From Vicia villosa (Eukaryota > Streptophyta > Magnoliopsida > Fabales > Fabaceae), in contig NW_026705403.1 of the NCBI RefSeq assembly GCF_029867415.1, forward strand, positions 496,001 to 560,000: a stretch of DNA of 64,000 nt. The letters are read 5' to 3'. This document shows positions 48,339 to 60,556 of this stretch, piece by piece. Position 1 is the first letter of the stretch. Each line of letters starts with the position of its first letter. The notes beneath the pieces were generated by a model, which worked only from the letters and a program-made list of their open reading frames with translations, was not told where the DNA came from and did no database searches. The position numbers and the translations under genes were made by a program.

Positions 48339-51080
48339 TCATCCGGTGAGACGCAAATGATCGATTACTCCTGCTCCTACTCCAGTATAATAGGGCTTCA
48401 ACCTTTGCCCATTCACCTTGAATATATCTCCATTGGTTGGATTTTTAATTTCCACCGCGCCATGAGGAAATACCGTTTGTACTACAAACGGGCCAGACCA
48501 CCGGGATTTCAATTTCCCAGGAAAAAGTTTAAGCCTGGAGTTGAATAGAAGCACTGGCTGGCCTTCCCAAAATACTTTCTGCTTTATTCTCTGATCATGC
48601 CATTTTCGGGTATGCTCTTTATAGACTTTAGCATTCTCATAGGCTTGATCACGGAATTCTTCTAGCTCATGGAGTTGAAGAATCCGTAACTCACCTGCTT
48701 TTCCCAGATCATAGTTCAAGTATTTGGTAGCTCAAAATGCTTTGTGCTCAAGCTCAAGAGGGATATGGCACGCCTTACCATAAACCAGTTGATACGGCGA
48801 CATACCAATGGGGGTCTTGAATGCTGTTCTGTATGCCCATAGTGCATCTTCAAGTTTCAGAGACCAATCTTTTCTCGAAGCACTAACAGTCTTTTCGAGA
48901 ATCTGCTTGATTTGCCTGTTTGAAAACTCCACCTGACCACTAGTCTGAGGATGATATGCAGTTGCAATCTTGTGCTTCACATTGTACTTTTTTAATAGAT
49001 TCTCCATCAACTTATTTAAGAAATGGGTGCCTTCATCGCTTATGAGTGCTCTGAGAACCCCAAATCTTGAGAAAATATTGGTTTTTAGGAAATTTACTAC
49101 CACCCTCGCATCATTTGTAGGTAGAGCGACTGCTTCAACCCACTTAGAGACGTAGTCAACAGCTACAAGGATGTAGTTCTTTCCAAAAGATGGTGGAAAA
49201 GGTCCCATGAAATCGATCCCCCACACATCAAACAATTCCACTTCGAGTATACCTTTCTGCGGCATCTGGTTTCTTTTTGAGATATTGCCTGTTCTTTGAC
49301 ACCTGTCACATTCTTTCACAATGCCTTGAGCGTCTTTGAATAGCGTTGGCCAATGCAAACCAGATTGTAGGACCTTTGCAGCCGTTCTATCACCACTGAA
49401 ATGTCCTCCATATTCGGAGTCATGGCATGCTTTTAGCACATCCCTTTGTTCCTCCTCGGGTACACATCTTCTGATAAAGCCATCGAGTCCCTTCTTGTAT
49501 AGGAATGGATCATCCCACAAGTAGAACCTGCAATCATGTAAAAACTTTTTCTTTCGGTTATAGTCAAAATCATCAGGTATAATACCACCTACCAAATAGT
49601 TCGCATAGTCGGCGAACCAAGGCACACCAATAACAGCGAGGATATGTTCATCAGCGAACTCGTCCTTTATTGGGCGCGTATCTTCTGTTTCTTCAATAGG
49701 TGACATTCGAGACAAGTGATTGGCCACAGTGTTTTCAGACCCTTTCTGGTCACGAATCTCCACATCAAACTCCTGAAGGAGTAAGATCCATCTTAGCAAT
49801 CTTGGTTTAGACTCCTGTTTAGCAAAAAGATACTTCAAGGCAGCATGGTCAGTATAAACAATGACTCTAGAACCCAACAGATATTGCCTGAACTTATCAA
49901 AGGCATAAACAACCGCTAACAACTCCTTCTCAGTAGTTGCATAGTTCATCTGTGCAGGGTTCAGCACATGACTTGCGTAGTAAATAACATGTAATAACTT
50001 TTCTCTACGCTGTCCTAGAACCGCCCCTACTGCAATGTCACTGGCATCACACATGATCTCAAAAGGTAGAGACCAATCCGGGGTTACAACAATTGGTGCC
50101 GACACTAATTTTTGCTTTATAGTATCAAATGCTACGGCACACTCTTCATCGAAAACAAAGGCTTTTTCCTTAACTAATAGTGTAGTTAACGGTTTTGCTA
50201 TTTTAGAGAAGTCTCTTATGAATCTACGGTAAAAACCCGCATGCCCTAAGAAACTTCGAATACCTTTTTCATTCATGGGAGGAGGCAATTTTGCTATGAC
50301 TTCTATTTTCGCTTGGTCAACTTCTATTCCTTTATGAGAAATTTTGTGACCCAAAACTATACCTTCACGCACCATGAAATGGCACTTCTCCCAGTTGAGG
50401 ATTAAGTTGGTCTGTTGGCATCTTTCTAAAACAAGAGCAAGGTTAGTTAAAAAATTATCAAAAGACTTACCAAAAACCGAGAAATCATCCATGAATACTT
50501 CCATATGCTTCTCAAGCATATCGGCAAAAATAGATTGCATGCATCTCTGAAATGTGGCCGGGGCATTACATAACCCGAATGGCATTCTTCTGTAGGCAAA
50601 AATACCAAAAGGGCATGTAAATGCGGTCTTCTCTTGGTCTTCTGGTGCAACAGCTATCTGATTATACCCCGAGTATCCATCGAGGAAACAATAATAGTCA
50701 TGACCCGCTAACCTTTCTAACATCTGGTCGATGAAAGGCAACGGGAAGTGGTCTTTTCTTGTTGCCAGATTTAATCTCCGGTAATCTATACAGACTCTCC
50801 ACCCTGTAACTGTTCTTATGGGAATCAACTCATTCTTTTCATTCTTAATCACAGTAGTTCCACCTTTCTTAGGCACCACATGAACTGGACTCACCCATGA
50901 ACTGTCATATATTGGATAGATCATCCATGCGTCCGAAAGTTTTACCACCTCTTTTCTAACCACCTCCTTCATCGCTGGATTTAGTCTTTGTTGAGGTTGG
51001 ACAACCGGTTTGTGATCATCTTCCATTAGGATTTTGTGCATGCAAAGTGTTGGACTTATTCCTTTCAAGTCTTCAATTGA
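48339..51080 (-). pseudogene. pol: Athila pol: RT, RNase H, integrase (one internal stop)
   Basis: On the - strand RT contains [56 protein letters not shown] and the catalytic box [10 protein letters not shown], with FMDD as usual for Athila. RNase H follows ([45 protein letters not shown]). Integrase has the HHCC finger ([12 protein letters not shown]...CDRCQ) and the D, D, E core ([31 protein letters not shown]). In ISDEGTHF the residue after Asp is Glu where Gly is common. A TGA at 48734-48732 separates a C-terminal 126-codon piece (48719-48339) with [16 protein letters not shown] and [10 protein letters not shown], the normal integrase tail. It is joined upstream to protease, but for a TAG at 51083-51081. 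Confidence 0.9.
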
Positions 51081-52550
51081 CTATCCAAGAGCACTTTTAT
51101 GCCTTTTGAGAACTTTGACAAGCTTATCTTCTTGGAGGAATTCAAGGTGAGAACTTATGATAGCCGGGCACTTACTTTCAGTGTCTAAAAAGACGTATTT
51201 TAGGTTCTCCGGTAATTGCTTTAGTTCAGCCCCCTTCTTTGGTTCATCTTTACTTCCCTCCACTAACGGTTGCCTTAGCTCCTCCCATCGGTTGTGGCGA
51301 GAATTTTTGACAAATGATGTTTCCATCATGGCTAAAACTTCACTGTCTTTTTCATCAATCACCTCCTCCTCTTCGAAGATTGATAGACTCAAAACTCTCT
51401 CCAAGGGTAAATTCTGTGTTGTCAAAGACTTTTCTTCATCACAAATTTGTTCAATTACCTCAATATGTTGACTCGTGGCAACATCATCCTTGTACTTCAT
51501 AGTGTTTCGCACATCAATCTTCAATTCTTCATCATAAACTTTCAAGGTCATTGTACCTTCCTCTATGTCGATCAAACATCTCCCGGTCTCTAGAAATGGT
51601 CTCCCCAAAATGATTGGTGTCTCCTCATCTTCGGGCATCTCTAGAATAACAAAATCTACCGGAAATACGAACTTGTCGATTTTCACCAACACGTCTTCTA
51701 CCACTCCGTAGGGTCTTTTAACCGATTGGTCAGCAAACTGAAGTGTCATTCGTGTATCCTGTACTTTACCTATTCCCAATATTTTGTAAATGGATAATGG
51801 CATAAGACTCACACTTGCTCCCAAATCGATCAGAGCTTTCTTGAAAGACCTATCACCGATTGTGCATGGAATCGTTACCGAACCTCGATCTCTCTTTTTA
51901 ACCGGAATCTTCATTCCCTGCAAAATAGCACTACAAGTTTCAGTTAGAATAATCGGGTTACTGTCGATTGTTCGCTTCTTTGAGATGATATCTTTCATGA
52001 ACTTCGCATAGGTAGGCATTTGCTCAAGTGCCTCTAAGAATGGAATATTTAGCTCAAGTTTCTTAAACATCTCTAAGAACTTCTCGAAGTTTTTCTCATG
52101 TTGTTCTTTCTTCTTATTCCTTGTAGGGAAAGGAAGTTTAACCGTTGGTTTAGGTGTAGCAACTTTTTCTTTGACTACACCTTCTTCACCTGTGACCTCT
52201 TTCCTTAAAACCTCGTTTTCTTTAATCTCCACATCCACTTCAATCAACATATCTTCTTCATCAGAGTTCTTCTCATGTGTTTCTTTCGATTTATTTCTCC
52301 TTGTTGTCACAGTGTTCACATGATTATTGTCTCTGGGATTAGTTACCGTAGCACTTGGTAGAGCACCCTGTGGTTGAGTGTTGGTCATTTGTTGTGCAAT
52401 CTGACTCATTTGAATTTCCAGATTTTTGATTGAAGCTCTTGTGTTCCTCAGATTGCTCCTTGTTTCTTCTTGGAATTGAGAATTTTGAGCTGCCATTTTT
52501 TCAATAGCGATCTCCCAATCTTCTTTCTTCGGTATATGTTGTTGACCTTA
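51081..52550 (-). pseudogene. Athila gag C-terminus and aspartic protease
   Basis: Continues the gag frame after a TAA at 52550-52548. It includes a heptad-like segment (NLEIQMSQIAQQMTN), a linker rich in Glu and Lys, and the protease site ALIDLGASVSLMPLSIYK near 51830-51780, with the downstream IILGRPFLETG box. ILGRPFL is characteristic of Ty3/gypsy proteases. The frame ends at the TAG 51083-51081 and would otherwise run straight into RT. Confidence 0.85.
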
Positions 52551-53837
52551 AGTTTGGAACTGTTGTGGATGGTGTTGGAATTGTTGCTGATATGGAGGTT
52601 GTTGTTGTGGAGGTCTGTATTGTTGTGTCTGAGCTGGAACTTGAAATTGAGTTGATCCTTGCTTTTGAAAGTTTCCTTGTTGATCCTTCCAAGCAAAGTT
52701 AGGATGATTTTTCCATCCTGGATAATATGTATTGGCATATGGATTATTTTGCCTCAACATATGAATCTGTTCCACCTGTTCTTGCGTTGCCACACAATGC
52801 ATAGCAAAATGTGGTCCACTACATATTTCACAAACAACTGAGGTGACTGGCTCAACTTGTGCTACTTTCTGTTCACCAATATTCATCTTCTTCAATCTTC
52901 TTTCCACTTCAGCCGCAATCTATTCTTCCATTTTGACTACCTGATCAGCAAGCTTCAAATCAATTTTACCTTCCGGTTGGCTCATTGCACGGTCATATAA
53001 CTCAATGTGCTCATTAGCGGCAATAGCTTCTATGATTCTCTTGATACCAGTGGCTATTGAAAAATTTGTTGAGCCACCGGCAGCAGTATCGATAAGCTGT
53101 TTTGTCTTAAGTCGAAGACCATTAACAAAAGTCTGCATTTGCTCGGTTGGGTCCATGTTATGAGTGGGACAAGCCACCAAACACCTCTTGAACCTTTTAT
53201 ATGCGTCTCCCAGCGATTCCCCTTCTTTCTGCTTGAAATTCACAATATCATATCTTTTTTGAATAAAGACTGATGCAGGGAAATACTCATTAAGGAAAGC
53301 TGTTTCCATCTGTTGCCATGTTGTGATGCTTCCAGCTGGAAGTGAGTAAAACCACTCTTCCGCGTCTTCGGATAAAGTGAATAGGAACATCACGAGTCTC
53401 TTGGCTTCTTCAGAATGGCCTTCTATCTTTAATGATGTTGTTGTGGTGAGGAATCTTTGTAGATGCTTATTTGCATCTTCATTGATTCTTCCCGCAAACG
53501 GCTTGCTCTCTAACTGTCGGATAGTTGAAGGATGTAGTTGGAAGTGTGCCACGTTAACCGGTTGATTTACTATGGTCATTCTTCCAAGCGGTGCATTGGC
53601 CCTTCCATAATCACCCAAGAGTCTCTTTGGAGGAGGTGGGTCAGCTGCCATAGTTTCAGGCTCAGAATCTGACAGCTGGGACGGAATAGATAGAACTTCT
53701 TCGTCTTCCGATTCTGAAACTACAGGTGATTCTTCTTTCGATGCCAGTCTTTTCCGCTTAGCTTCTCGGAGTCGTGCTCGCAATAATCTTTCGGGTTCTG
53801 CGTCAAAAAGAAGTTCAGCTGAGGCCTTACCTCGCAT
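52551..53837 (-). pseudogene. gag: Athila gag, N-terminal and capsid part with zinc knuckle (one internal stop)
   Basis: The ORF starts MRGKASAELLFDAEPERLLR at 53837, then a charged linker. The retrotransposon gag core follows, with KPFAGRINEDANKHLQRFL, FTLSEDAEEWFYSLPAGSI, WQQMETAFLNEYFP and YKRFKRCLVACPTH. A TAG at 52922-52920 breaks the frame. Beyond it the same frame gives a CEICSGPHFAMHC zinc-knuckle (CX2CX4HX4-C type) and a Gln/Pro-rich tail (QYRPPQQQPPYQQQ). The start lies 118 bp from the PBS, as expected for Athila. Each lesion is a single base change, so decay is recent. Confidence 0.85.
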
Positions 53838-53954
53838 ACAAGATTAGACAATTATCAGTTGAGAGTAAACAACAAAATCAAGTAAATAAATGAAAGTTAA
53901 AAATTGCAGAGCAATAAAATTTTAACTGACTAAATAATAACTTATATTTTGGCA

Positions 53955-53973
53955 ATCCCCGGCAACGGCGCCA
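53955..53973 (-). other. Athila primer-binding site (tRNA-Asp)
   Basis: On the - strand TGGCGCCGTTGCCGGGGAT is fully complementary to the 3' end of plant tRNA-Asp, the usual primer of Athila-type elements. It starts six bases from the LTR end. Confidence 0.9.
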
Positions 53974-54827
53974 AAAACTTGATCGGAAAAATAGAAAGTG
54001 TACTATTTTCACCGATGTAGTTATAATGGGTTTTACCCCAAGTATCGATCACGAGGATTGCGTAGGAAATACAAGTTATTGCACGAAGTCAATTAAACAA
54101 AAGAGCATAAGGGTGTTGTTTCAAATGATTAACGAACAAGATTAAAATACTAAGAATTAACTGAAATTAAAACTGAGCTTTTGGTAATAAGAAAATAATG
54201 CTAAGGTAGGGTGTGTGATTCACTTTCTAACTCCTCTGGATGAATATCTCGTTAACAAGTTCATAGGGTTCAATTATTCATTCTCAAGGATGATTTTCCT
54301 AAGTCCTTAGTGAAAACCTTTTGGTTTAAAATCCGATTACCTAAGTCCTTAGAGAAATAAGAGAAAACCAAATCGTTCATTTATCAAGAATTTCTGAATA
54401 ACCTTATTATATCCCTAGTCCTAGGTGATAATTATAAGGTTCAACTGTATACAAACCCTAACAACTGTAGTCCTACGAATTGTTTACCACATAACAATCC
54501 TTATTAGTCCGATAAAGAAAGCATTATAAACATTATACAATCGAATTGAATAATACGAACTTTAAATCAACGAAATACCAAATCCAGAGTTATTACAGAT
54601 CGAATCAGGGACACCCCCTAGCATTGGGGGGTTTAGCCTCTCATAATATTCAAGAAACACAAGTGGAAAAGTTTAGACATTACAATTAATTGGGAGAACT
54701 AGGATCTTCAATGGTGTCCACCGTTGAATCTCTTTGTCTTCCAAACCTCGTGTTCGTCCTCTTTTCTTCTCTGCAATTCTCTCTTCTGATCTCCCAAAAG
54801 TACCTCCTTTCTTTGCCCTAAGGTTGT

Positions 54828-54842
54828 TTTTATAACTCTCTT
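54828..54842 (-). promoter_or_regulatory. Athila LTR TATA box
   Basis: On the - strand AGAGTTATAAAAACA includes TTATAAAAA. It lies about 560 bp from the LTR start and about 850 bp before its end. Confidence 0.55.
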
Positions 54843-54933
54843 CCATTCAGGTTGAAACTGAAGTACCAAAAATACCCTTAATGACCCCCTTCAAGTGAGG
54901 AACACAAAGAAAATAAAATCAGCACGCATCATC

Positions 54934-55134
54934 AACACGGGCCGTGTTGCTGCACACGGGCGCCCGTGTTGTTCGTCTGTTCCTAAGCCAAAATCCACTT
55001 TCCAGGCATCTTTTCACACGGTCCGTGTGCCTGCACACGGGTGCCCGTGTAAAACCTCTGTTTTGAATCCAGAATTTGCCTTTCCAACCACATTTTGACA
55101 TGGACCGTGTTGCTCCACACGGGTGCCCGTGTTG
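54934..55134. repeat. Three GC-rich hairpin repeats in the Athila LTR
   Basis: Copies at 54934-54971, 55015-55050 and 55097-55134, about 80 bp apart. Each contains ACACGG.CCGTGT, then about six bases, then ACACGGG..CCCGTGT. They lie upstream of the TATA box on the - strand, so in U3. Confidence 0.85.
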
Positions 55135-55400
55135 ACCTCTGAACTCAGCTTTTTCCGGCTTCTTTTATCCACTCGTGCGTGCCACAAGTTCCTATCTTCC
55201 CTCTGTATCAACCTGGCCAACAAAACTAACAACCAGCGCATAAAAAGACACTTTTTGTAATAATCATAACTCATTAAAATGCAATAATGAAAATACTAAA
55301 ACTTACTTTAAAACATATGCAAATGCCACTTAATGTTACCAAGACCATGAATTCTTGTCGGAAAAAGGTGCGAAAACTTACTAGAAATGGTGACCGATCA

Positions 55401-56322
55401 CGAAACAACCGGCATAAAACTGCCTTCTCAACTAGTAAAGACAAAGGGTGCTCCGAAGAAACTAAAGCCTACACCGAATGACAACTCGACTACACGGGCT
55501 CCTTCTTATTGTGAGCACGTCGATAAACTTCTTCCCGACTCACCGACTCCTAAATCTCAAAAATCTCAAAAAAGTTCAAACAAAGAAGCTCGCATAAGCA
55601 AACCTCCTCCGACACCTATTCCACGAAAATTCCATTCATCAAAGAGATACCTATTCCACCGAAAATTCCATTCATCGAAGAGATGCCGTTTTTTGCGCAC
55701 AAATACATCGAGCGGATCGTCAATGTTGAGGGGGACGGTAATTGCGATTATCGGGCCGTCTCGGCTTTGCTTGGTAATAGAGAGGATAGCCATACACTTT
55801 TTCGTAATCAACTTATCCAAAAATTGAAGACGCATAAAGACTCGTACACGCGGTTATATAGAGAGGAAGTTAAATTTGAAGCGGTTTACGAAGCTCTTAT
55901 TCCTTGGTTGGGCGCTTACGCACCGGCGTTAAAATGGATGAGATTCCCGAAAATGGAACATCTTATTGCATGTGCATATGATAGGTTGTGCATTGACTTG
56001 AGGTGATACGGGTTTTTTGGAAACTTTTTTCCTGCTCCGCACCACCTATAAATCCAAATGATTGTATCATGTGTAATGGATGATTCACAAAATTGAGTCA
56101 TTTTGTACAAATTTACTTAAAACTAGGATGCCCCATACCACCTATGTCACCAGAATGGGAGCTTCATCATACCGCAGATGCCGAGACGTGGTCGGATCTT
56201 TTGTTGGTAGGATGCACGATTTCGAAAGATTAAACAACATCGAAAAGGAAACGAATATGGAAAAGTCAAAATTGGAACCACCAATAGATTTAGCCGACGA
56301 GAGTTCTTTTGATTTGTTTTGA
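55401..56322 (+). pseudogene. MULE-associated OTU cysteine-protease pseudogene (3' part)
   Basis: The 5' part is lost to the Athila insertion. From 55402 the frame reads TKGAPKKLKPTPNDNSTT and a Ser/Pro/Lys-rich linker. This is followed by a 35-bp tandem duplication (55614-55684) whose first copy lacks one base. From about 55650 a second frame gives IPFIEEMPFFAHKYIERIV, then VEGDGNCDYRAVSALLG with the OTU catalytic Cys at 55743-55745 and Asp 55734-55736. The matching His region is recognisable near 56094 (SHFV-like) only after frameshifts, and the C-terminus (MHDFERLNNIEKE, LEPPIDLADESSFD) is in yet another frame. Such OTU domains are fused to Mutator-like/FAR1-type transposases in legumes. 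A diverged host gene copy is possible but less likely. Confidence 0.65.
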
Positions 56323-56600
56323 ATTTTGAAAATGTAATAAGTACTATTTAACATTGAATATAATCATTTTTTGTCAATTCATAATTCTAATGGAAGATTA
56401 CTTAGCTCCAAAAACTATATTATATTGTTTTGCAATATTATTTTGTTCTGCTAAAACAACTAACAGGGAAAGTTCTGTAGATGTATCTATGGAAGGCTCT
56501 TATTTTTCAAATTCTGGCTTTTTACCGTAGATATACCTACGGAAACAAAATATCTAGATTCTCTCCGTGGATATACCTACGGAACATTCCGTGACAGAAA
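56323..56600. repeat. Cluster of 18-bp palindromes
   Basis: Three copies of CCGTAGATATACCTACGG or variants lie at 56475-56492, 56525-56542 and 56565-56582. A fourth (TCGTAGATGCATCTACGG) is at 61032-61049, beyond the solo LTR, so all four belonged to one cluster before the LTR inserted. No gene is present. Confidence 0.75.
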
Positions 56601-56627
56601 ATGGGTGGTCCATATTCACCTAGGTTT

Positions 56628-57046
56628 TCTATAAATTTGGGGTTTCTTATGCTGTGTTTCAAACAAACACAAAAATGTCCCAATATGATATCAACATCCG
56701 TTGGTATGTCGCAAGTGTCTCCTACCCCGATGACAGAACACCCGGGCGGATGCTTAAGCTCAACGATTACACCTCGCTCGATGATATCATTGACGAAATC
56801 TGATATCGCCTACCTTATGGAGAAAAAAAGAAATGTTGTGAAGCTCGAGTATCGTTCACCTTCAGTTAACAATGGAGGGAACTTCGTTTACAACAACTTT
56901 AAGCTCAAGAACTGAGAGGATGTTTTGGCGATGTAGCGAACGTATTACGATTTCGAAGAGAAAATACAACTCGAGTTCGTAGCGAATGTGCAAAGAACGG
57001 TTGAGTAAATCTTAGAGATGTGCAAGCGTCCACCAGGATATTGAAA
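56628..57046 (+). pseudogene. Small pseudogene with TATA-like signal, function unknown
   Basis: TCTATAAAT at 56628 precedes an ATG at 56675. The first 42 codons (MSQYDINIRWYVASVSYPDD...) end in TGA at 56801-56803. The same and neighbouring frames continue with coding-like sequence: KLEYRSPSVNNGGNFVYNN, then after further stops TYYDFEEKIQLEFVANVQRT. The pattern resembles the N-terminal ligand-like region found in some plant MULE proteins, but I cannot name the family with confidence. At least three nonsense changes are present. Confidence 0.45.
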
Positions 57047-58635
57047 TGTAATATTTAATTTGTTGTTGAAATCATCAATGTAAATGCCGATTTTAATCTA
57101 TAAATGTTATTTTTATCGTTGCAAATGTTGTTTTCAGGTTTTCAGTATCTGGTTTATTATGTAGTGTTGTACCCCAGTTTTTGACCCTGAGATCCCACCT
57201 CATTTTTAAAATAGTGTGATCATAATTATCATCATTCATAATCAATCATGCATCATTTACTAACCAAAAATATACAAAAAAATTGTGTTGTTGTTTGTTT
57301 CCCAAGTTAGGTGACTGATCAAGAGATTGAAGCAATTAGGATTTTTTAGGCACACAAAAGAGCTCAAGCATTCTCATATGCTCAAGTGATTTCCCTCATC
57401 AACATCCTAGCTCAAAGGAGGTTCAAATCAAGATCAATAACTTTCAAATTCATCTGGTGTACAATTAGGGTTCTTGACCTAATTCTCTAGAAAGTTGATT
57501 TTTTGTCAAACCATGGTTCCATGGCTCAAATCATGATTCAAGGATCTCCATTGCCTCATTATAATCAATTCATAACATTCATTTGGCTGGAAGATCCTAA
57601 TTCAAGGGATACTTAGAAGAATGCAATTCATTTGGAAAAAGTCAACAGTTCAATATCACCTTTGCCTTTTGAGGAATTTAGTCAACCATGGATTTTTGAA
57701 GATCAAAATCATGAATATATGATTATTAAAGTCATTTTATCAATAAAAATCAATAAAATCAATCAAGAATAAAAAATTCAACAATTAAGGTTTTGACTTT
57801 TTCATGAAGAAATACATGTTTTAAGGCTAAACTTTGAATGATCACAACTTCTTCAATATTTGGCCAAATTTTGTGCTCCAAAGCTCATTTTGAAGAAAAA
57901 GTCAAGACCTACAACTTAGTCAATGTGAACGATTTTCCAAAAGATTATTGTTTTTTAAGTTATGAAGCTTTAAAGATGACTATTTTTTTCAACACTTAGA
58001 AAATTTTCACAAAAAGGTCGCATTGTTCCTTAAAAGTGCCCAACTTTTAGGCCATTTTCCATCAAGATCCCTTGAGAATTTGAGAAAACTCCAAACACCA
58101 AAGTTGTAGAGGGTGTTTAGGGCTTTCCAAAAAGTATATGAACTCCTCCATAACATTTGTGAGCTAGGAGATATGAATTTATGAAGATGGCACCATGAAG
58201 TTGTTTTTCCATGATCAACCAAGTTGCAAAACTCAAGTCATTCCTCTACAAATCTTTGCTTGCAGCCTATATTGCTTATAAATCTCTCCATAATCTGATA
58301 TTTACATTATTGATTGAAGCATTATCCAAGTGGTTAAGGGTTTGTCCAAAGAATCATTCCATTTTTTCACTAAAGTCATACTTCCATTTTGAAAAAGTGA
58401 CTTTAAGCACCAATAACTCTTGCATTGAGCCTCTAACTTGTTTGTTCTTCACCAAAAGCAACACAAACCCAACAAGCAACCAACTAAAACTCATAAAATC
58501 TTCCGTAAATTGTGATTAAAGCTTGCCAAGTACCATTGAGACTATAATTTTCTCATTGCTTTACAAAGAAGCAAAGTGGTACAACTTAAGTTTGAAGCAA
58601 CCATTTGATCTGATTTTCCCCCCACAAACCACAAA

Positions 58636-58651
58636 TCTTGCATATAAATAG
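58636..58651 (+). promoter_or_regulatory. Solo-LTR TATA box
   Basis: TTGCATATAAATAGAG contains a strong plant TATA box about 1.47 kb into the LTR. Orientation agrees with the + strand call. Confidence 0.6.
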
Positions 58652-59374
58652 AGTCATTTTCTTCTGAAATCAAACACACAAAAATCTCCAAATTCACCCC
58701 CTCACTTGAAAAGCTCCAAAATTCTACTTTGCACAAACTTGCAATTTCTGAGTTTCTCTCAAGTTGATTGCAAGCTAACCATTCAAACATTTCATATACA
58801 CCGTATATAAGCTATCCAAACCATTACATTACACATGTAACATATCCATCACCACCCTCCATCTTCATTCTCCATATTTTTGTATTGAGTTGGGCAGAGA
58901 GAATGGGCGCAGTCCAAAGCAAAGTAAGCACATCAATAGAACCAAGGAGGTTCCAGGAAGCGCATAGGATCATTCATTTGCTGCTGGAACATCATTCAAA
59001 GGGGCTGCAAAGTCATTTCATTTGGTAAAAATATTGAACTTGAAACTCATAGTTTAAGCCATCATTTGTATTCATTTTTTATTCATTATTGTTCAAATGA
59101 TTGGTGTGATCTGAAGCCCTATGAAAATAAGCATTTATTGTTGTCATGTGACACTTAATTTCATTTTTGAAGTTTTAAGTTTTTCTAGTTTCGGTCAAAA
59201 TTCATGAGATACAGTTAAAAGAAGTTAATTTTAGCACATGGTTGAATTCCTTGTGAAATTCTAAGCAACTTTGATCTTTACACTTTTGCATTTGGTTGAT
59301 AAATGAGAGAGTTGTCATTTTTGAAAGTTTGAGTTATTGAAGAAGATGTTGTCCAAAGGCAGAAAACTACATTT

Positions 59375-59500
59375 TTTGAAGCATGAATCGATTCCCCCAA
59401 ACTGGGAATCGATTTCCTGAAGCCAAATGTAAAAATTTTTAAAGCAGGAATGGATTCCCTCAAACCCCTCAAACTGGGAATCGATCTCCTGAACCCAACT
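59375..59500. repeat. Two-copy repeat in the solo LTR
   Basis: GAATCGATTCCC...AACTGGGAATCGATTTCCTG occurs at about 59387 and again in altered form at about 59447. GGGAATCGATTCCC-like palindromes are inside each copy. Confidence 0.6.
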
Positions 59501-60337
59501 TTGAAAAAAATTAATTGTTTTCTCTCAATTGATTCCATAAGCAAACTAACTCCTTTTGAGCTGATTTTTTGCACACTCCTTATTTATGTGATATATTTTG
59601 TGAATATATTTTAAAAATCCCAAAATATTTTTTTAATCAAATTTTAATTAAATCAAAAATAGTGTTTTTATGCCATTTAAAGGTCTTTTAATCAAATATT
59701 TTCAAAAAAAATTCTTCACCAAATGTCTTGATTAAACTTGTGTGATTATTTTAGGATTGAATTTAGTTTCCTTTGAAGTTCATAACATGATCCCTTAGTT
59801 TTCCATCTAGGGTTATTCAACTTTTAAAAATGATTAGGTTTAGGTTTATATACCAAAACTCTAATTTCAAGATCCTTTGATCTTTTGATCTCAATGCAAT
59901 ACCATGTTGATACTAACTTGATTGCCATGATCTCTCTTTGTCTATCCACTTGTATATACAAGCTTGTTGATTTACATTTTGTACTTTATTCTTTGTTTAC
60001 GTTATTATCTTTATATATATCATTGTTGAACTAACCCCACTTCATGAGACATTCATCCATCATCACATCATATTCATATATATATGATATGATCTTGAGG
60101 CATGTCATCCCTTTTATTAATAACTTTTTATCCTTGAATTTATTTACATTGATATCTTTGTTTAAACTCACCCTTGATTGTATCCATGACACACATATGT
60201 TATATCACATAAACCACTTGAGATATTCATCATGAATGATTGCTTAAGATGTTGCCTAAACTCCAAAGGAATGAGAATGGTATTGACTAAAATTGTCAAG
60301 GTACTCACTCTCTTTTCCAACTCTTTTACTTTGTGCT

Positions 60338-60556
60338 TCATATTGTTAAAGCTATGAACCCTTTGTTTTTAAAAATGGTTTTGTATCGTTAAAGGTCAAC
60401 CTTTTTAAGTCAACCCTTGGTTTTGTATTGTTAAAGTTCAACCAACCTCTTTTTTTTGCCTTGTATTGTTAAAGCTTGGCATATTTTAAAACTTGTTAAG
60501 TATTATTAAAGCTTAACATTTTAAAAACTCGTTGAGTATTGTTAAAGCTCAACAAC
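60338..60556 (+). repeat. Short repeats of TGTATTGTTAAAGCT type in the solo LTR
   Basis: Six loose copies of a unit containing GTATTGTTAAAGCTCAAC at intervals of about 30-45 bp. Confidence 0.6.

Larger units (their letters stand above)
46890..55400 (-). mobile_element. Athila-lineage Ty3/gypsy retrotransposon, 5' part
   Basis: On the - strand it reads 5' LTR (55400 to 53980), a tRNA-Asp PBS, gag, protease, RT, RNase H, integrase, a 0.7-kb untranslated stretch and an ORF in the env position. The last of these is cut by Ogre-1 at 46890. The remaining ORF and the 3' LTR lie beyond the left window edge. Nonsense codons at 52922, 52550, 51083, 48734 and 47545 (first base on the - strand) make it dead. 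The env-position ORF with Athila ORF-1 similarity, the PBS and the FMDD RT box support Athila. Confidence 0.9.
53980..55400 (-). repeat. Athila 5' LTR (1421 bp)
   Basis: Bounded by the terminal inverted repeat TGATCGG (53980) and CCGATCA (to 55400). The inner end is confirmed by the PBS and the outer end by the switch to OTU-protease coding sequence. The presumed target duplication is CGAAA (55401-55405), but the partner is outside the window. It contains three hairpin repeats and a TATA box on the - strand. Confidence 0.88.
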
